A stretch of 64,000 bases of DNA from Pseudoflavonifractor phocaeensis (GCF_016901955.1 NZ_JACJLC010000005.1:1-64000), one strand, 5' to 3'; shown: positions 43,447-52,081, counted from the first letter of the stretch. Numbers and translations are program-made. Notes: generated by a model from the letters alone, not told the origin.

Positions 43447-44460
43447 GTGCATACCCTTCGATTGAATGCCGGTCAGGTGGAGGAGGCGGCGGCCATCCTC
43501 CGCCGGGGGGGCCTGCTGGGCATCCCCACCGAGACGGTGTACGGCCTGGGGGCTAACGGCCTGGACGGTCAGGCGGTAGCTCACATCTTTGAGGCCAAGG
43601 GCCGCCCCCAGGACAACCCTCTCATCCTCCATATTCCCACGGCGGACTGGCTGGAGCGATACTGTGAGGACATCCCCGCCGCCGCCTACACGCTGGCGGA
43701 GCGGTTCTGGCCGGGGCCCCTCACCATGATTTTGAGGCACAAGCCCATCGTGCCCCGGGGGGTGACCGCCGGGCTGGACACGGTGGGGATGCGCTGCCCG
43801 GCCCACCCGGTGTGCCGGGCCATTCTCGCGGCCGCCGACCTGCCGGTGGCAGCTCCCTCGGGCAACACCTCCGGCCGGCCCAGCCCCACCAATATGGCTG
43901 ATATGCTGGAGGACATGGAGGGGAAGATCGACGGCATCGTGGACGGCGGCCCCTGCCAGGTGGGGGTGGAGTCCACCATCATCGACCTGACCGAACAGCC
44001 CCCCCGGCTGCTCCGCCCCGGCGGGGTGACCCTGGAGGAGCTGGAGGAGGTGCTGGGAGAGGTGGCGGTGGACCCGGCGGTGACCCGGCTTATGGGAGCG
44101 GGGGAGCAGCCCCGGGCCCCCGGCATGAAATACCGCCACTATGCCCCCAAAGCCCCGGTGACGGTGGTCCAGGGGGAGCCCGCCGACGGGGCCCGGTACA
44201 TCCGCCGCCACCTGGCCGACGGGGACGGCGTCATCTGCTTCAATGAGTTCGTCCCCCTCTTCGAGGGCCATCCGGTGGAGCCCATCGGCCCCAAGGACGA
44301 TCCGGCGGAGCAGGCCCGGCGGGTATTTGACGCCCTGCGGTACTTTGACGGCACCGACGTCACCCACATCTGGGCCCAGTGCCCCGACCGGTCGGGCATC
44401 GGCCTGGCGGTGGCCAACCGGCTGAACAAGGCCGCCGGGTTCCATATCGTCCAGGCGTAA
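43447..44460 (+). CDS. Threonylcarbamoyl-AMP synthase (Sua5/YwlC type)
   Basis: It makes threonylcarbamoyl-AMP from threonine, bicarbonate and ATP for the t6A37 tRNA modification. The 337-residue protein has the YrdC domain (GGLLGIPTETVYGLGANG, then APSGNTSGRPSPT) and a C-terminal Sua5 domain after a linker with PRAPGMKYRHYAPKAPV. I place the start at GTG 43447, after AGAGGGG; the open frame upstream is the small membrane gene in another frame. Confidence 0.93.
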   Translation: MHTLRLNAGQVEEAAAILRRGGLLGIPTETVYGLGANGLDGQAVAHIFEAKGRPQDNPLILHIPTADWLERYCEDIPAAAYTLAERFWPGPLTMILRHKPIVPRGVTAGLDTVGMRCPAHPVCRAILAAADLPVAAPSGNTSGRPSPTNMADMLEDMEGKIDGIVDGGPCQVGVESTIIDLTEQPPRLLRPGGVTLEELEEVLGEVAVDPAVTRLMGAGEQPRAPGMKYRHYAPKAPVTVVQGEPADGARYIRRHLADGDGVICFNEFVPLFEGHPVEPIGPKDDPAEQARRVFDALRYFDGTDVTHIWAQCPDRSGIGLAVANRLNKAAGFHIVQA

Positions 44461-44466
44461 GGCCTG

Positions 44467-44510
44467 TTTTCAGGGCCCGCCGCGGGATACCGCGACGGGC
44501 CCTGAAAAAA
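44467..44510. repeat. Two-step palindrome after the Sua5-type gene
   Basis: CAGGGCCCG (44471-44479) pairs with CGGGCCCTG (44496-44504), with an inner CGCGG / CCGCG stem. T bases precede and A bases follow it on both strands, so it is not a standard terminator. It resembles the GGGCCTG hairpin family. Confidence 0.6.
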
Positions 44511-44595
44511 TATTCTCCTGGGGTGAATGAAATGGTCCCGCTCCCTCGTATTATGGGTGAGGCCGGCGACGGCTATCTCAGATATGGAGTGATGG

Positions 44596-44868
44596 ATGAT
44601 GAATAAGATCTGGAAGGGAATGATCGCCGGGGCACTGGTACTGACCATCGGGGCCACCACCGCCTTTGCCGCCGGAGGCTGGCATCACGCCGCCAGCCGG
44701 AGCTGGAGCGGCTGCCAGGGGAGCGACTGCCAGTATGTGGACGCCGACGGCGACGGGATCTGCGACAACCGGGGAACCGGCTGCCGGTACACGGACGCCG
44801 ACGGAGACGGGGTGTGCGACTACTACGGCGCCGGTTGGGGCCATCGCGGCGGCCATCACGGCTGGTAA
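44596..44868 (+). CDS. Small secreted protein with two Asp-rich Ca-type loops
   Basis: The 90-residue protein has a signal peptide ending near TAFAAGG. Two copies of a loop follow: YVDADGDGICD and YTDADGDGVCD. These DxDxDG loops with a following Cys resemble calcium-binding loops of thrombospondin type-3 or dockerin repeats. The end is GHRGGHHGW, His-rich. ATG 44596 and 44599 are both possible. It is the first gene before an ECF sigma factor and an RsgI-like anti-sigma, whose C-terminus also ends His-rich with HHGW. It may be a target or sensor partner of that system. Confidence 0.75.
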   Translation: MMNKIWKGMIAGALVLTIGATTAFAAGGWHHAASRSWSGCQGSDCQYVDADGDGICDNRGTGCRYTDADGDGVCDYYGAGWGHRGGHHGW

Positions 44869-44907
44869 CCGATTCTGGTATCTGAGCAGAGAAGAGAGGT
44901 GGAGGAC

Positions 44908-45393
44908 ATGCGGGGGGAAGAAGAGACTGACCTGGCCATCCAGCGGTACGGGGATACCGTCCGTCGGCTGTGCATGCTCCACCTGAAAAACGAGGCGGAC
45001 AGCCAGGATATTTTCCAGACCGTCTTTCTCAAATACCTGTTGTACCGGGGAGAGTTTGAAAGCCCGGAGCACGAGAAGGCCTGGTTCATCCGGGTCACCC
45101 TCAATGCCTGTAAGGACCTGCTGAAGAGCGTGTTCCGCAGCCGTACTGTCTCTCTGGAGGAGCTCTCCCCTCAGTATGCCGCCGGGCTCACCGACGACAG
45201 CCGGGAGGTGTGGCGGGCGGCGCTGGCTCTGCCCCCCAAATACCGGGACGTGATCTACCTCCACTACTATGAGGGCTATACCGCCCCCGAACTCAGTGAA
45301 ATTTTAGGCCGTAAAGTAAATACCATTTACACAGATCTGACCCGGGCCAGGGGTAAGCTGAAAGAGATGCTGGGAGGTGAGGGGGATGGATGA
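44908..45393 (+). CDS. ECF-type RNA polymerase sigma factor
   Basis: This 161-residue protein has sigma region 2 (QDIFQTVFLKYLLYR...HEKAWFIRVTLNACKD) and region 4 (YRDVIYLHYYEGYTAPELSEILGRKVNTI). ATG 44908 is eight bases after AGAGAGG; a GTG at 44899 is too close to that site. The end overlaps the anti-sigma gene by eight bases. A possible self-recognised promoter lies upstream of the small secreted gene (44528-44552). Confidence 0.92.
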   Translation: MRGEEETDLAIQRYGDTVRRLCMLHLKNEADSQDIFQTVFLKYLLYRGEFESPEHEKAWFIRVTLNACKDLLKSVFRSRTVSLEELSPQYAAGLTDDSREVWRAALALPPKYRDVIYLHYYEGYTAPELSEILGRKVNTIYTDLTRARGKLKEMLGGEGDG

Positions 45394-46153
45394 ACGGCTG
45401 AAGGAGGCCTTTGGACAGGTCCGGGCGGAGGACAGCCTGAAAGCGGCCACCCGGGCCCGTTTGGCGGCGGCCAGAGCGGGCCGGAAGCGAAGCGCCCCCC
45501 GGTACTGGCTGGCGGCGGCGGTGGCCTGCCTGGCCCTGCTGGTGGCGGGGATCGGTGGATACCAATTCTACTTTACACCTACTACCATCCTAAGCATTGA
45601 TATCAACCCCTCCCTGGAGCTGGGGGTGAACCGCTTCGACAAGGTGGTCACCGTCCTGGGCTGGAACGAGGACGGCCAAGCCCTGGCAGACAGCCTGGAG
45701 CTGCGCTTTTTGGACTACCAGGAGGCCCTGGAAGTCCTGATCGGCTGCCGGAGCATCGCCGACCGGCTGGCCCAGGGGCAGCTGCTGTCTATCACCGTGG
45801 TAGGGGAGGACCAGGTCCAGAGCGACCGGCTGCTGGCGGGGGCGGAGGCCTGCACCGCCGGACAGGAGAACGTGCGCTGCGGCCACGGGGACGCCCAGAC
45901 TCTGGAGGAGGCCCACCACGCCGGACTGTCCATGGGCAAGTATCAGGCCTTCCTGGAGCTCCAGGCCCTGGACCCCAACGTCGCCCCGGAGGACGTGGCC
46001 GGGCTCACCATGAGGCAGATCCGGGACTGGATCGACCGGCTGGCGGGATCCCAGGGGGCGGAGGAGACTCCCGTCTCCTCGCCGGGCGGCGGATGGCAGG
46101 GGGACCATGACGGCGGCCAGGGCCACCACCACGGCTGGGATACACACGAATAG
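45386..46153 (+). CDS. Membrane anti-sigma factor, RsgI-like
   Basis: The 255-residue protein has a cytoplasmic N-terminus of about 42 residues, one membrane helix (WLAAAVACLALLVAGIGGYQ) and an outside domain that begins ILSIDINPSLELGVNRFDKV, the pattern of the RsgI family middle region. The tail is Gly/His-rich (GHHHGWDTHE). It should hold the ECF sigma factor until an outside signal is sensed; no typical zinc anti-sigma motif is seen in the N-terminus. ATG 45386 follows GGGAGG; an in-frame GTG at 45377 is rejected. Confidence 0.85.
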   Translation: MDERLKEAFGQVRAEDSLKAATRARLAAARAGRKRSAPRYWLAAAVACLALLVAGIGGYQFYFTPTTILSIDINPSLELGVNRFDKVVTVLGWNEDGQALADSLELRFLDYQEALEVLIGCRSIADRLAQGQLLSITVVGEDQVQSDRLLAGAEACTAGQENVRCGHGDAQTLEEAHHAGLSMGKYQAFLELQALDPNVAPEDVAGLTMRQIRDWIDRLAGSQGAEETPVSSPGGGWQGDHDGGQGHHHGWDTHE

Positions 46154-46156
46154 CAA

Positions 46157-46188
46157 AGAAAAAGACCGCATTGCGCGGTCTTTTTCTT
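46157..46188 (+). terminator. Terminator of the sigma/anti-sigma operon
   Basis: AAAAAGACCGC pairs with GCGGTCTTTTT around a short ATT-G loop and runs into a T-rich tail, just after the anti-sigma stop. Confidence 0.9.
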
Positions 46189-46203
46189 TGGACAGTTCTG
46201 TGG

Positions 46204-46209
46204 TATACT
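46204..46209 (+). promoter_or_regulatory. Extended -10 promoter of the small membrane gene
   Basis: TATACT preceded by TGTGG, 45 bases before the GTG start. No good -35. The same 12-base string TGTGGTATACTA occurs before coaE (46566-46577). Confidence 0.5.
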
Positions 46210-46254
46210 ATATAAGAAAGATCTCGTCGAGGCCGTTCAAGGGAGGCGATTACG

Positions 46255-46509
46255 GTGAAAAGAGTGACCTTTTCCTTCCAGGTATTCAGCGGCATTGTGC
46301 TTTTGGGCATCTGCTTCGTGCTGGGGCAGTTGACCCAAAACGGCCTGTTTCTCAACGGGGCCTGGATCCTGTACGGAGTGGCCTTTTTGATCCATCCCGT
46401 CTGGCCGGAGAGCTGGGCCTATGCCGACCCCGTCAAAATGCGGCGGGGTGCCCGGATCGGCGGCTGCCTGTGCATTCTGGTGGGGCTGCTCACCCGGTTT
46501 GGCGTGTAG
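46255..46509 (+). CDS. Small membrane protein with two helices, unknown
   Basis: The 84-residue protein starts at GTG with GGGAGG about nine bases upstream. It has two or three hydrophobic segments (FSGIVLLGICFVLGQL; AWILYGVAFLIHPVW; GGCLCILVGLLTRF). I do not recognise a family. It has its own extended -10 promoter and lies before coaE, with a separate promoter between them. Confidence 0.7.
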   Translation: MKRVTFSFQVFSGIVLLGICFVLGQLTQNGLFLNGAWILYGVAFLIHPVWPESWAYADPVKMRRGARIGGCLCILVGLLTRFGV

Positions 46510-46570
46510 TCTTGGCGGGAAGCGGAGCCTACAATTTACAAATCGCTCACACACCATTTGCCCGGTGTGG

Positions 46571-46576
46571 TATACT
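46571..46576 (+). promoter_or_regulatory. Extended -10 promoter of coaE
   Basis: TATACT preceded by TGTGG, 22 bases before the coaE start. No recognisable -35. Confidence 0.45.
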
Positions 46577-46597
46577 AGCACTCGGAGGCGAACGCCT

Positions 46598-47194
46598 ATG
46601 AAACGCATCGGCATCACCGGCCCCACCGGGGCGGGCAAAACCACCGCCCTCCACGCTCTGGCGGAGCTGGGGGCCCATATCATCGACGCCGACCAGGTGT
46701 ACCACCAGCTGCTGGCGGGCAGCGTACCCATGCGGCGGGCCCTGTTGGACCGCTTCGGCGTCTCCATCCGGGAAGCGGACGGGGAGATCGACCGGAAGGC
46801 CCTGGGGGCCATTGTCTTTGCCGACCCGAATGCCTTGTCCGATCTGAATGCCATCACCCACCGGTTTGTCGGGGATGAGATCGCCAGCCAGTCTGCCCAG
46901 GCGGAGCGGGAGGGACGGCCTGCCGTGGCCATCGACGCCATCGCCCTCATCGAAAGTGGAATAGGGGCGGAGTGCGACGCGGTGGTGGGGGTACTGGCCC
47001 CCAAGGAGGTCCGCATCCGCCGGATCATGGCCCGGGAGGGCATTTCGGAGGCCTACGCCCGTAAACGGGTGGAGGCACAGCAGGGAGACGGGTTCTATCG
47101 GATCCACTGCACCCACATTCTGGAGAACGGAGAGGGCTCCGAGGCGGAGTTCCACCGCCGGGCCCTGGCCCTGTTCCAGACCCTGATCCCATAA
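46598..47194 (+). CDS. coaE: Dephospho-CoA kinase
   Basis: CoaE adds the 3'-phosphate in the last step of CoA synthesis. The 198-residue protein begins RIGITGPTGAGKTT (P-loop) and has the DPCK motifs DADQVYHQLL and the lid region with two Arg (RIRRIMAREG). ATG 46598 follows CGGAGGCG; the frame is open upstream without homology. Confidence 0.95.
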   Translation: MKRIGITGPTGAGKTTALHALAELGAHIIDADQVYHQLLAGSVPMRRALLDRFGVSIREADGEIDRKALGAIVFADPNALSDLNAITHRFVGDEIASQSAQAEREGRPAVAIDAIALIESGIGAECDAVVGVLAPKEVRIRRIMAREGISEAYARKRVEAQQGDGFYRIHCTHILENGEGSEAEFHRRALALFQTLIP

Positions 47195-47220
47195 AAGTTT
47201 TGATACAGGAGGAGTTTCAC

Positions 47221-48627
47221 ATGGAAGAGAAACAGAAGACCCCTGGAGAGCTGCGGCGAGAGGCCCTGCTCTATCAGCCCAAGAATGGTTATGATCGCCT
47301 GTCTCCCGAGGAGGAGGCCGATCTGAACGCTTATTGCGAGGACTATAAAAAGTATCTGGATGCGGGCAAGACCGAGCGGGAGTGCGTGGACGAGACCGTC
47401 CGCCTGGCCCAGCTCCACGGCTTTGTACCCTTTACCCGGGGGATGGCCCTCAATCCCGGCGACAAGGTGTACCGGGTGAACCGGGGCAAGGCGGTGATGC
47501 TGGCCGTGGTGGGCAGCGAGCCTCTCAGCGAGGGCGTCAATATTGGAGCCGCTCACATCGACTCCCCCCGGCTGGATCTGAAGCCCAACCCCCTCTATGA
47601 GGACGCCGAGCTGGCCTTCCTCAAGACCCACTACTATGGCGGCATCCGCAAGTACCAGTGGGTGACCATCCCCCTGGAGCTCCACGGTGTGGTGGCCCTG
47701 AAGGACGGCACCAATGTGCAGGTGGCCATCGGAGCCGGGGAGGGAGACCCCCGGTTTACCATCGACGACCTGCTGCCCCACCTGGGGGTGGAGCAGTCCA
47801 AGAAGCCCCTGGGGGAGGCCATCCCCGGGGAGAGCCTGAACCTGCTCATCGGCAGCCGTCCCTTCAAGGGCGATGAGGGCTCCGACCGGGTGAAGCTGGC
47901 CATCCTGGATCTGCTCAACCAGAAGTACGGCATCGTGGAGGAGGACTTTATCTCCGCCGAGCTGTCCGCCGTGCCTGCCTTCCGGGCGGTGGACATCGGG
48001 TTTGACCGTTCCCTCATCGGTGCTTATGGCCATGATGACCGGGTGTGCGGCTTCGCTGCCCTGGCCGCCCTGTTCACGCTGGGCACTCCCCGCCGTACCG
48101 CCATCTGTATGCTGGCCGACAAGGAGGAGATCGGCTCCACCGGCGTGTCCGGTATGAAGTCCGCCGCCTTCGATACCTTTATGAGCGATCTGTGCGACGC
48201 TCAGCGGGTGCCTCTGAAGGTGTGCTATGAGAAGTCCTTCTGCCTGTCCGCCGACGTGACGGCGGCCTTTGACCCCAACTTTGCCGAGGTATATGAGAAG
48301 CGCAACAGCGCCCGGGTCAACTACGGCATGGGACTGTGCAAGTATACCGGTTCCCGGGGCAAGGGAGGGGCCTCTGATGCCTCCGCTGAGGTGGTGGCCT
48401 ATACCCGGAGGGTGCTGGACCAGGCCGGCGTGGTGTGGCAGATGGCCGAGCTGGGCAAGGTGGACGCCGGCGGCGGCGGCACCGTAGCCTGCTATATGGC
48501 TGAACGGGACATCGACACCATTGACGCCGGGGTGCCGGTGCTGTCCATGCACGCCCCCTTCGAGACGGTATCCAAGCTGGACTGCTATATGACCTATCGG
48601 GGTATGAAGGCGGTCTACGAGGCATAA
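47221..48627 (+). CDS. M18 family aminopeptidase
   Basis: This 468-residue cytoplasmic metallopeptidase removes N-terminal residues. Zinc-site motifs are present: AAHIDSPRLDLKP (first His), LADKEEIGSTG (Glu pair) and a late His in VLSMHAPFE. The ATG at 47221 follows AGGAGG; an in-frame ATT/ATA-type start further up is unnecessary. Substrate preference is unknown. Confidence 0.95.
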   Translation: MEEKQKTPGELRREALLYQPKNGYDRLSPEEEADLNAYCEDYKKYLDAGKTERECVDETVRLAQLHGFVPFTRGMALNPGDKVYRVNRGKAVMLAVVGSEPLSEGVNIGAAHIDSPRLDLKPNPLYEDAELAFLKTHYYGGIRKYQWVTIPLELHGVVALKDGTNVQVAIGAGEGDPRFTIDDLLPHLGVEQSKKPLGEAIPGESLNLLIGSRPFKGDEGSDRVKLAILDLLNQKYGIVEEDFISAELSAVPAFRAVDIGFDRSLIGAYGHDDRVCGFAALAALFTLGTPRRTAICMLADKEEIGSTGVSGMKSAAFDTFMSDLCDAQRVPLKVCYEKSFCLSADVTAAFDPNFAEVYEKRNSARVNYGMGLCKYTGSRGKGGASDASAEVVAYTRRVLDQAGVVWQMAELGKVDAGGGGTVACYMAERDIDTIDAGVPVLSMHAPFETVSKLDCYMTYRGMKAVYEA

Positions 48628-48644
48628 GCATCACATTTCTTGCA

Positions 48645-48686
48645 GGGAGAGCCTGCCGCCTGAGGGTGGCTGGCTCTCTTTTTTTA
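48645..48686 (+). terminator. Terminator of the aminopeptidase gene
   Basis: GGGAGAGCC and GGCTCTC form the stem around an inner small hairpin, followed by seven T. Confidence 0.85.
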
Positions 48687-48716
48687 CCCTTTTGCCAGGG
48701 GAACAAGACAGCTGGA

Positions 48717-48745
48717 TTGATTTTCCTGGGCGGTTGTGATATGAT
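48717..48745 (+). promoter_or_regulatory. Promoter of the stalk-domain protein gene
   Basis: TTGATT (48717-48722) and TATGAT (48740-48745) are 17 bp apart with an extended -10 (GTGA). Confidence 0.7.
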
Positions 48746-48784
48746 GTTTCGTACAGAAAATGGAATAGAAAGCGGGGTTTTACT

Positions 48785-50503
48785 ATGAAGGCAAGAAGGT
48801 ATTTATCCGCGGTCCTCTCCCTTTTGCTGTTGATCTCCTTGTTTGGCGTCTATGCCGGCCCGGCGGAGGCCGCCGGAGGAGAGATCTCCGTGTACGTGGA
48901 CGGTGAAAAGCTGGACTTTGACCAGCCGCCCATCGCCAAGAACGGCCGGACTCTGGTGCCGGTCCGGGCCATTTTTGAGGCCCTGGGCGCTACGGTGGAC
49001 TGGATCCAGGAGGAGCAGGCGGTGGTTGCCCAGCGGGGAGACGTTATGATCGTCATGGTGCTGGGAAAAGATAAGTTTGTGAAGGACACAGGTGGAGATG
49101 GCGGCGTGGTCTATGACCTGGATGTCCCGGCGGAGGCCCTCAACGGCCGCACCCTGGTGCCTATCCGCGCCGTGTCCGAGGCGCTTGACTGTAACGTGGA
49201 GTGGGACGGCGCGACCCAGACGGTGACAGTCTCCTCTGAAAAGTGGATCGACGGCTCCAACGCTGCCACAAACGGCTACATCCATAACGGGGTCCTCTAT
49301 TATTCCTTTATTTATCAGCCGTATATCTATGCCTACGACGGCGCGTCCACGCGGACCTACGCGGCGGGGGGGACCCCGCTGGGGATCGTGGTCAACCGCA
49401 ACAAGATCTACTATATCAATAAGGACAACCAGACCATCAGCGCCATCAGTCTGGCTGACGGGTCACGGGAGACTGTGTTCGCGCGCCTGAGCAAAATTTC
49501 TGATTTTTCCATCTGTGGAGATAAAATGGTGATCATCGGATATGACGGCGAGGATCAGATGGTCTATAAGCTGGATCTGGCGGAGGGGACCTCCAAGCTC
49601 CTCTACAGCCGGCCGGACGAGAATCTTCTGATCGCGGAGGACGGCAGCGAGTTTGCCCTGTGGAAGCAGTACCTCTTTGTGATCGACAGCGTGTCCCCTC
49701 TGCTCAGCGGGGAGTCCAGCTGCAAGCTGCGCATGGTGGATACAAACACCGGGGACTCCAGAGTGGTATTCGATCTGAAGGGTACGGTGACCCAGCTCAG
49801 CATCAAGGACAGCAGCTATACCCGCAGGTATAAAGGCGCTTCTGTAAAATTCGACCAGGAGAACGCCTGGTTTATGCTCCAGTTTACCCGCAGCGCCGAT
49901 ACCAGCAACTACTATGGCGCCCAGACCTATGAGGAGTATTACAAGGTCAGCCTTGCCAATGGGGCCGCTGTGGAGATCACCCAGGACCAGTTTGAGGCGG
50001 CGGAGGATAGTTCCACCGTCAAGACCGGTGAGTGGACTTATGGTGCTGATAAGAACAGGGTATACCGTACCAATCTCCAGACCGGCATTACCGAGACCCT
50101 GGTGTCTGGCGAGAATTACTACTACATCACCAACGACGGCCAGTGGGTGGTGGTCCTGCGGGCGGAAAGCAAGGGCGGGACGCCTGTTTCGACGAAGGGT
50201 TATAAGTATGCTGAGGTGTTCGTGATGGACGCTGACGGGAATCATTTCCGCTCCATCAACAGCTATTCCGACTCTACCAGCAGCTCAACACCGGTGGGCG
50301 AGGTAGACGTGGGCCAGCTGTCGGATGAGCTCTGCGCCGTCTGTGCCGGGACCGGAATGGTGACCTGTCCCTATTGCAGAGGCACCGGCGACGGCCAGCC
50401 CATCTATGTGCTGGGGATCCAGACGCCCCAGGGCTGCACTTACTGCGGCGGCACCGGCGAGCGGCTGTGCAACGGCTGCGGCGGCTCCGGCAGGAAGAAC
50501 TGA
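48785..50503 (+). CDS. Secreted stalk-domain protein with propeller-like middle and DnaJ-type Cys repeats
   Basis: The 572-residue protein has a signal peptide (to about 30). Two copper-amine-oxidase N-terminal (stalk) motifs follow (NGRTLVPVRAIFEALGATV; NGRTLVPIRAVSEALDCNV; to about 155). A middle of about 370 residues repeats short Tyr-rich units such as NKIYYINKDNQTI, like a DUF5050-type beta-propeller. The last 60 residues carry four CxxCxGxG motifs (CAVCAGTG, CPYCRGTG, CTYCGGTG, CNGCGGSG), the DnaJ zinc-finger pattern. That pattern is usually cytoplasmic, so its place in an exported protein is odd. Function is unknown. Confidence 0.88.
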   Translation: MKARRYLSAVLSLLLLISLFGVYAGPAEAAGGEISVYVDGEKLDFDQPPIAKNGRTLVPVRAIFEALGATVDWIQEEQAVVAQRGDVMIVMVLGKDKFVKDTGGDGGVVYDLDVPAEALNGRTLVPIRAVSEALDCNVEWDGATQTVTVSSEKWIDGSNAATNGYIHNGVLYYSFIYQPYIYAYDGASTRTYAAGGTPLGIVVNRNKIYYINKDNQTISAISLADGSRETVFARLSKISDFSICGDKMVIIGYDGEDQMVYKLDLAEGTSKLLYSRPDENLLIAEDGSEFALWKQYLFVIDSVSPLLSGESSCKLRMVDTNTGDSRVVFDLKGTVTQLSIKDSSYTRRYKGASVKFDQENAWFMLQFTRSADTSNYYGAQTYEEYYKVSLANGAAVEITQDQFEAAEDSSTVKTGEWTYGADKNRVYRTNLQTGITETLVSGENYYYITNDGQWVVVLRAESKGGTPVSTKGYKYAEVFVMDADGNHFRSINSYSDSTSSSTPVGEVDVGQLSDELCAVCAGTGMVTCPYCRGTGDGQPIYVLGIQTPQGCTYCGGTGERLCNGCGGSGRKN

Positions 50504-50518
50504 ACAGGTTTGATGATA

Positions 50519-50560
50519 AAAGGAGGAGAGGCAGAGCATCGTAGCTCTGCCTCTCCTTTT
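50519..50560. terminator. Bidirectional terminator between convergent genes
   Basis: AGGAGAGGCAGAGC (50524-50537) pairs perfectly with 50544-50557 over 14 bp, with TTTT after it on the plus strand and A/T-rich bases on the other side. Confidence 0.85.
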
Positions 50561-50587
50561 GCTGCGCTGATAGGGCGTGCCGCCGGG

Positions 50588-52051
50588 TCATCCGGGGGCG
50601 AGGCTGCGGCAGCGGGTCACCTCGAACCCGCCGGTGCAGATCCTGCCCTCCGCCAGAGTGCGGGCGGCGTAATCGTTGAAATGCCACCACTCCGACTCCA
50701 GAGGGGTCATGCCCGCCTGCTTGAAGTAGCCACGCAGGGCCACGGCGGGATCGTTCATGGTGTCCGCCAAGGTGGTTTGGCCGGGGCCGGTGGTGGAGGC
50801 GGCAGCCATGCTCAGCTCATGGATGGGGGTAGGCATCTCATATTCCTCCCAGACTGTGGGCGTCAAGTAGGAATACCCTCCGGTAGCTTTGATCTCGGTG
50901 GCGCTCACCTTGGCCAGACTCACGTCCACCGCAAACCCCTTCTGATGGTTGGAGTAGCCGGTGTTGATGAAGTAGGTCATGGACCAGGGGGGCGTGGTGA
51001 TCCCCGCCTTGACCTCCGAATCGGCCTCCGCCAGGGCGGTGAGGGCCTTGACTACCGCCCGCTGGGCGGCGTAGGGCCGGTAGGCCTCATAGAGGACGAG
51101 GGTATTGCCCTGGGCCAGGGCGGCCCGCTGGGCGGCGCAGATCTTTTTTGCCGTGGCGTACAGCACTGGCATCAGATACTGCTCCCGGTCGAACCGAGGG
51201 TTGTACGCCTTGCCCGAATACAGGGCCTCCCCGGTGATGCCGGGGATGGCCTTGCCGCTGCTGACATACCGGGCGGCATAGGTGTTTACCCCGTCGTATA
51301 CGATAGAGGGGACCACGTCGGGCAGGTTGATCATACAGACCCGGTGGTCCACCCAGCCTACCCCGGCGGGGGCGGATACCTTCCACCAGTTACCATTCTG
51401 GGACAGGATGGTAAAGGAGTCTCCAGGCCGGAGCACCGCCAGGGCGCCGGCGTAGGGGTCGGCGGCGGCCTGAACGGCAGACAGGTGGGTGACCTGGGCT
51501 ACCGCCTGAGCGGCGGGCGCCGTGCCGCTCTCAACCGGCGGGGGTTGGGAGGGCGTGACGGATGGCTCCGGGATGACGGCGGGAGTGGGAGCTGGTGTGG
51601 CTGTGACCGCCGGACTTGGGGTGGCGGTTGGCGTGGGCGGAATGGTCGGCGTGGGAACAGGGGTGACCGCCGGTGTGGGGGACGGGGTAGGAGTGGGCGT
51701 TGGTGTAGATGTGGGCACAGGCGTGGGGATGACTGCCCACAGCCCGGTCTCCACCGCCGCGTAGCCGGTGGCCCCGTAGAGGGGAAGCTCCAGCCCCAGG
51801 GAGGTGAGTCCGGGCAGGTCCCGGTCCAGCTTGTGATCCTCCTCCCAGACCACAGGGGTGGGTGTGGGCTCCGGCGTGGGGCTGGGACTGGGTGTGGGCC
51901 GCGCCGAGGCCGTGGGGATGGGAGAGGGTGTGGCTTCCGGCGTGGGTGTGCTCGTTGGGGATGAATCAGGCGGGGGAGTGGAGGCGCCGCAGGCGGCCAT
52001 GGTCAAGACCAGGGCGGCGGCGCACAGCAGGGACAGTCCCCGTTTCAGCAT
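50588..52051 (-). CDS. M15 D,D-peptidase-like lipoprotein with Thr-Pro linker and SH3 domain
   Basis: The 487-residue protein has a lipobox (LTMAAC, Cys21) and long Thr/Ser/Pro-rich stretches (about 22-70 and 110-170). A bacterial SH3-like segment follows (GDSFTILSQNGNWWKVSAP) and then an M15/VanX-VanY domain: YEAYRPYAAQRA, the metal motif SNHQKGFAVDV and EWWHFND. It should cut D-Ala-containing peptides at the cell surface. No VanRS-type regulators are near, so this is ordinary wall turnover rather than evidence of glycopeptide resistance. Confidence 0.9.
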   Translation of the reverse strand: MLKRGLSLLCAAALVLTMAACGASTPPPDSSPTSTPTPEATPSPIPTASARPTPSPSPTPEPTPTPVVWEEDHKLDRDLPGLTSLGLELPLYGATGYAAVETGLWAVIPTPVPTSTPTPTPTPSPTPAVTPVPTPTIPPTPTATPSPAVTATPAPTPAVIPEPSVTPSQPPPVESGTAPAAQAVAQVTHLSAVQAAADPYAGALAVLRPGDSFTILSQNGNWWKVSAPAGVGWVDHRVCMINLPDVVPSIVYDGVNTYAARYVSSGKAIPGITGEALYSGKAYNPRFDREQYLMPVLYATAKKICAAQRAALAQGNTLVLYEAYRPYAAQRAVVKALTALAEADSEVKAGITTPPWSMTYFINTGYSNHQKGFAVDVSLAKVSATEIKATGGYSYLTPTVWEEYEMPTPIHELSMAAASTTGPGQTTLADTMNDPAVALRGYFKQAGMTPLESEWWHFNDYAARTLAEGRICTGGFEVTRCRSLAPG

Positions 52052-52081
52052 GGAAAGTCATCCTCCTTTCCAGCCCTGGAC

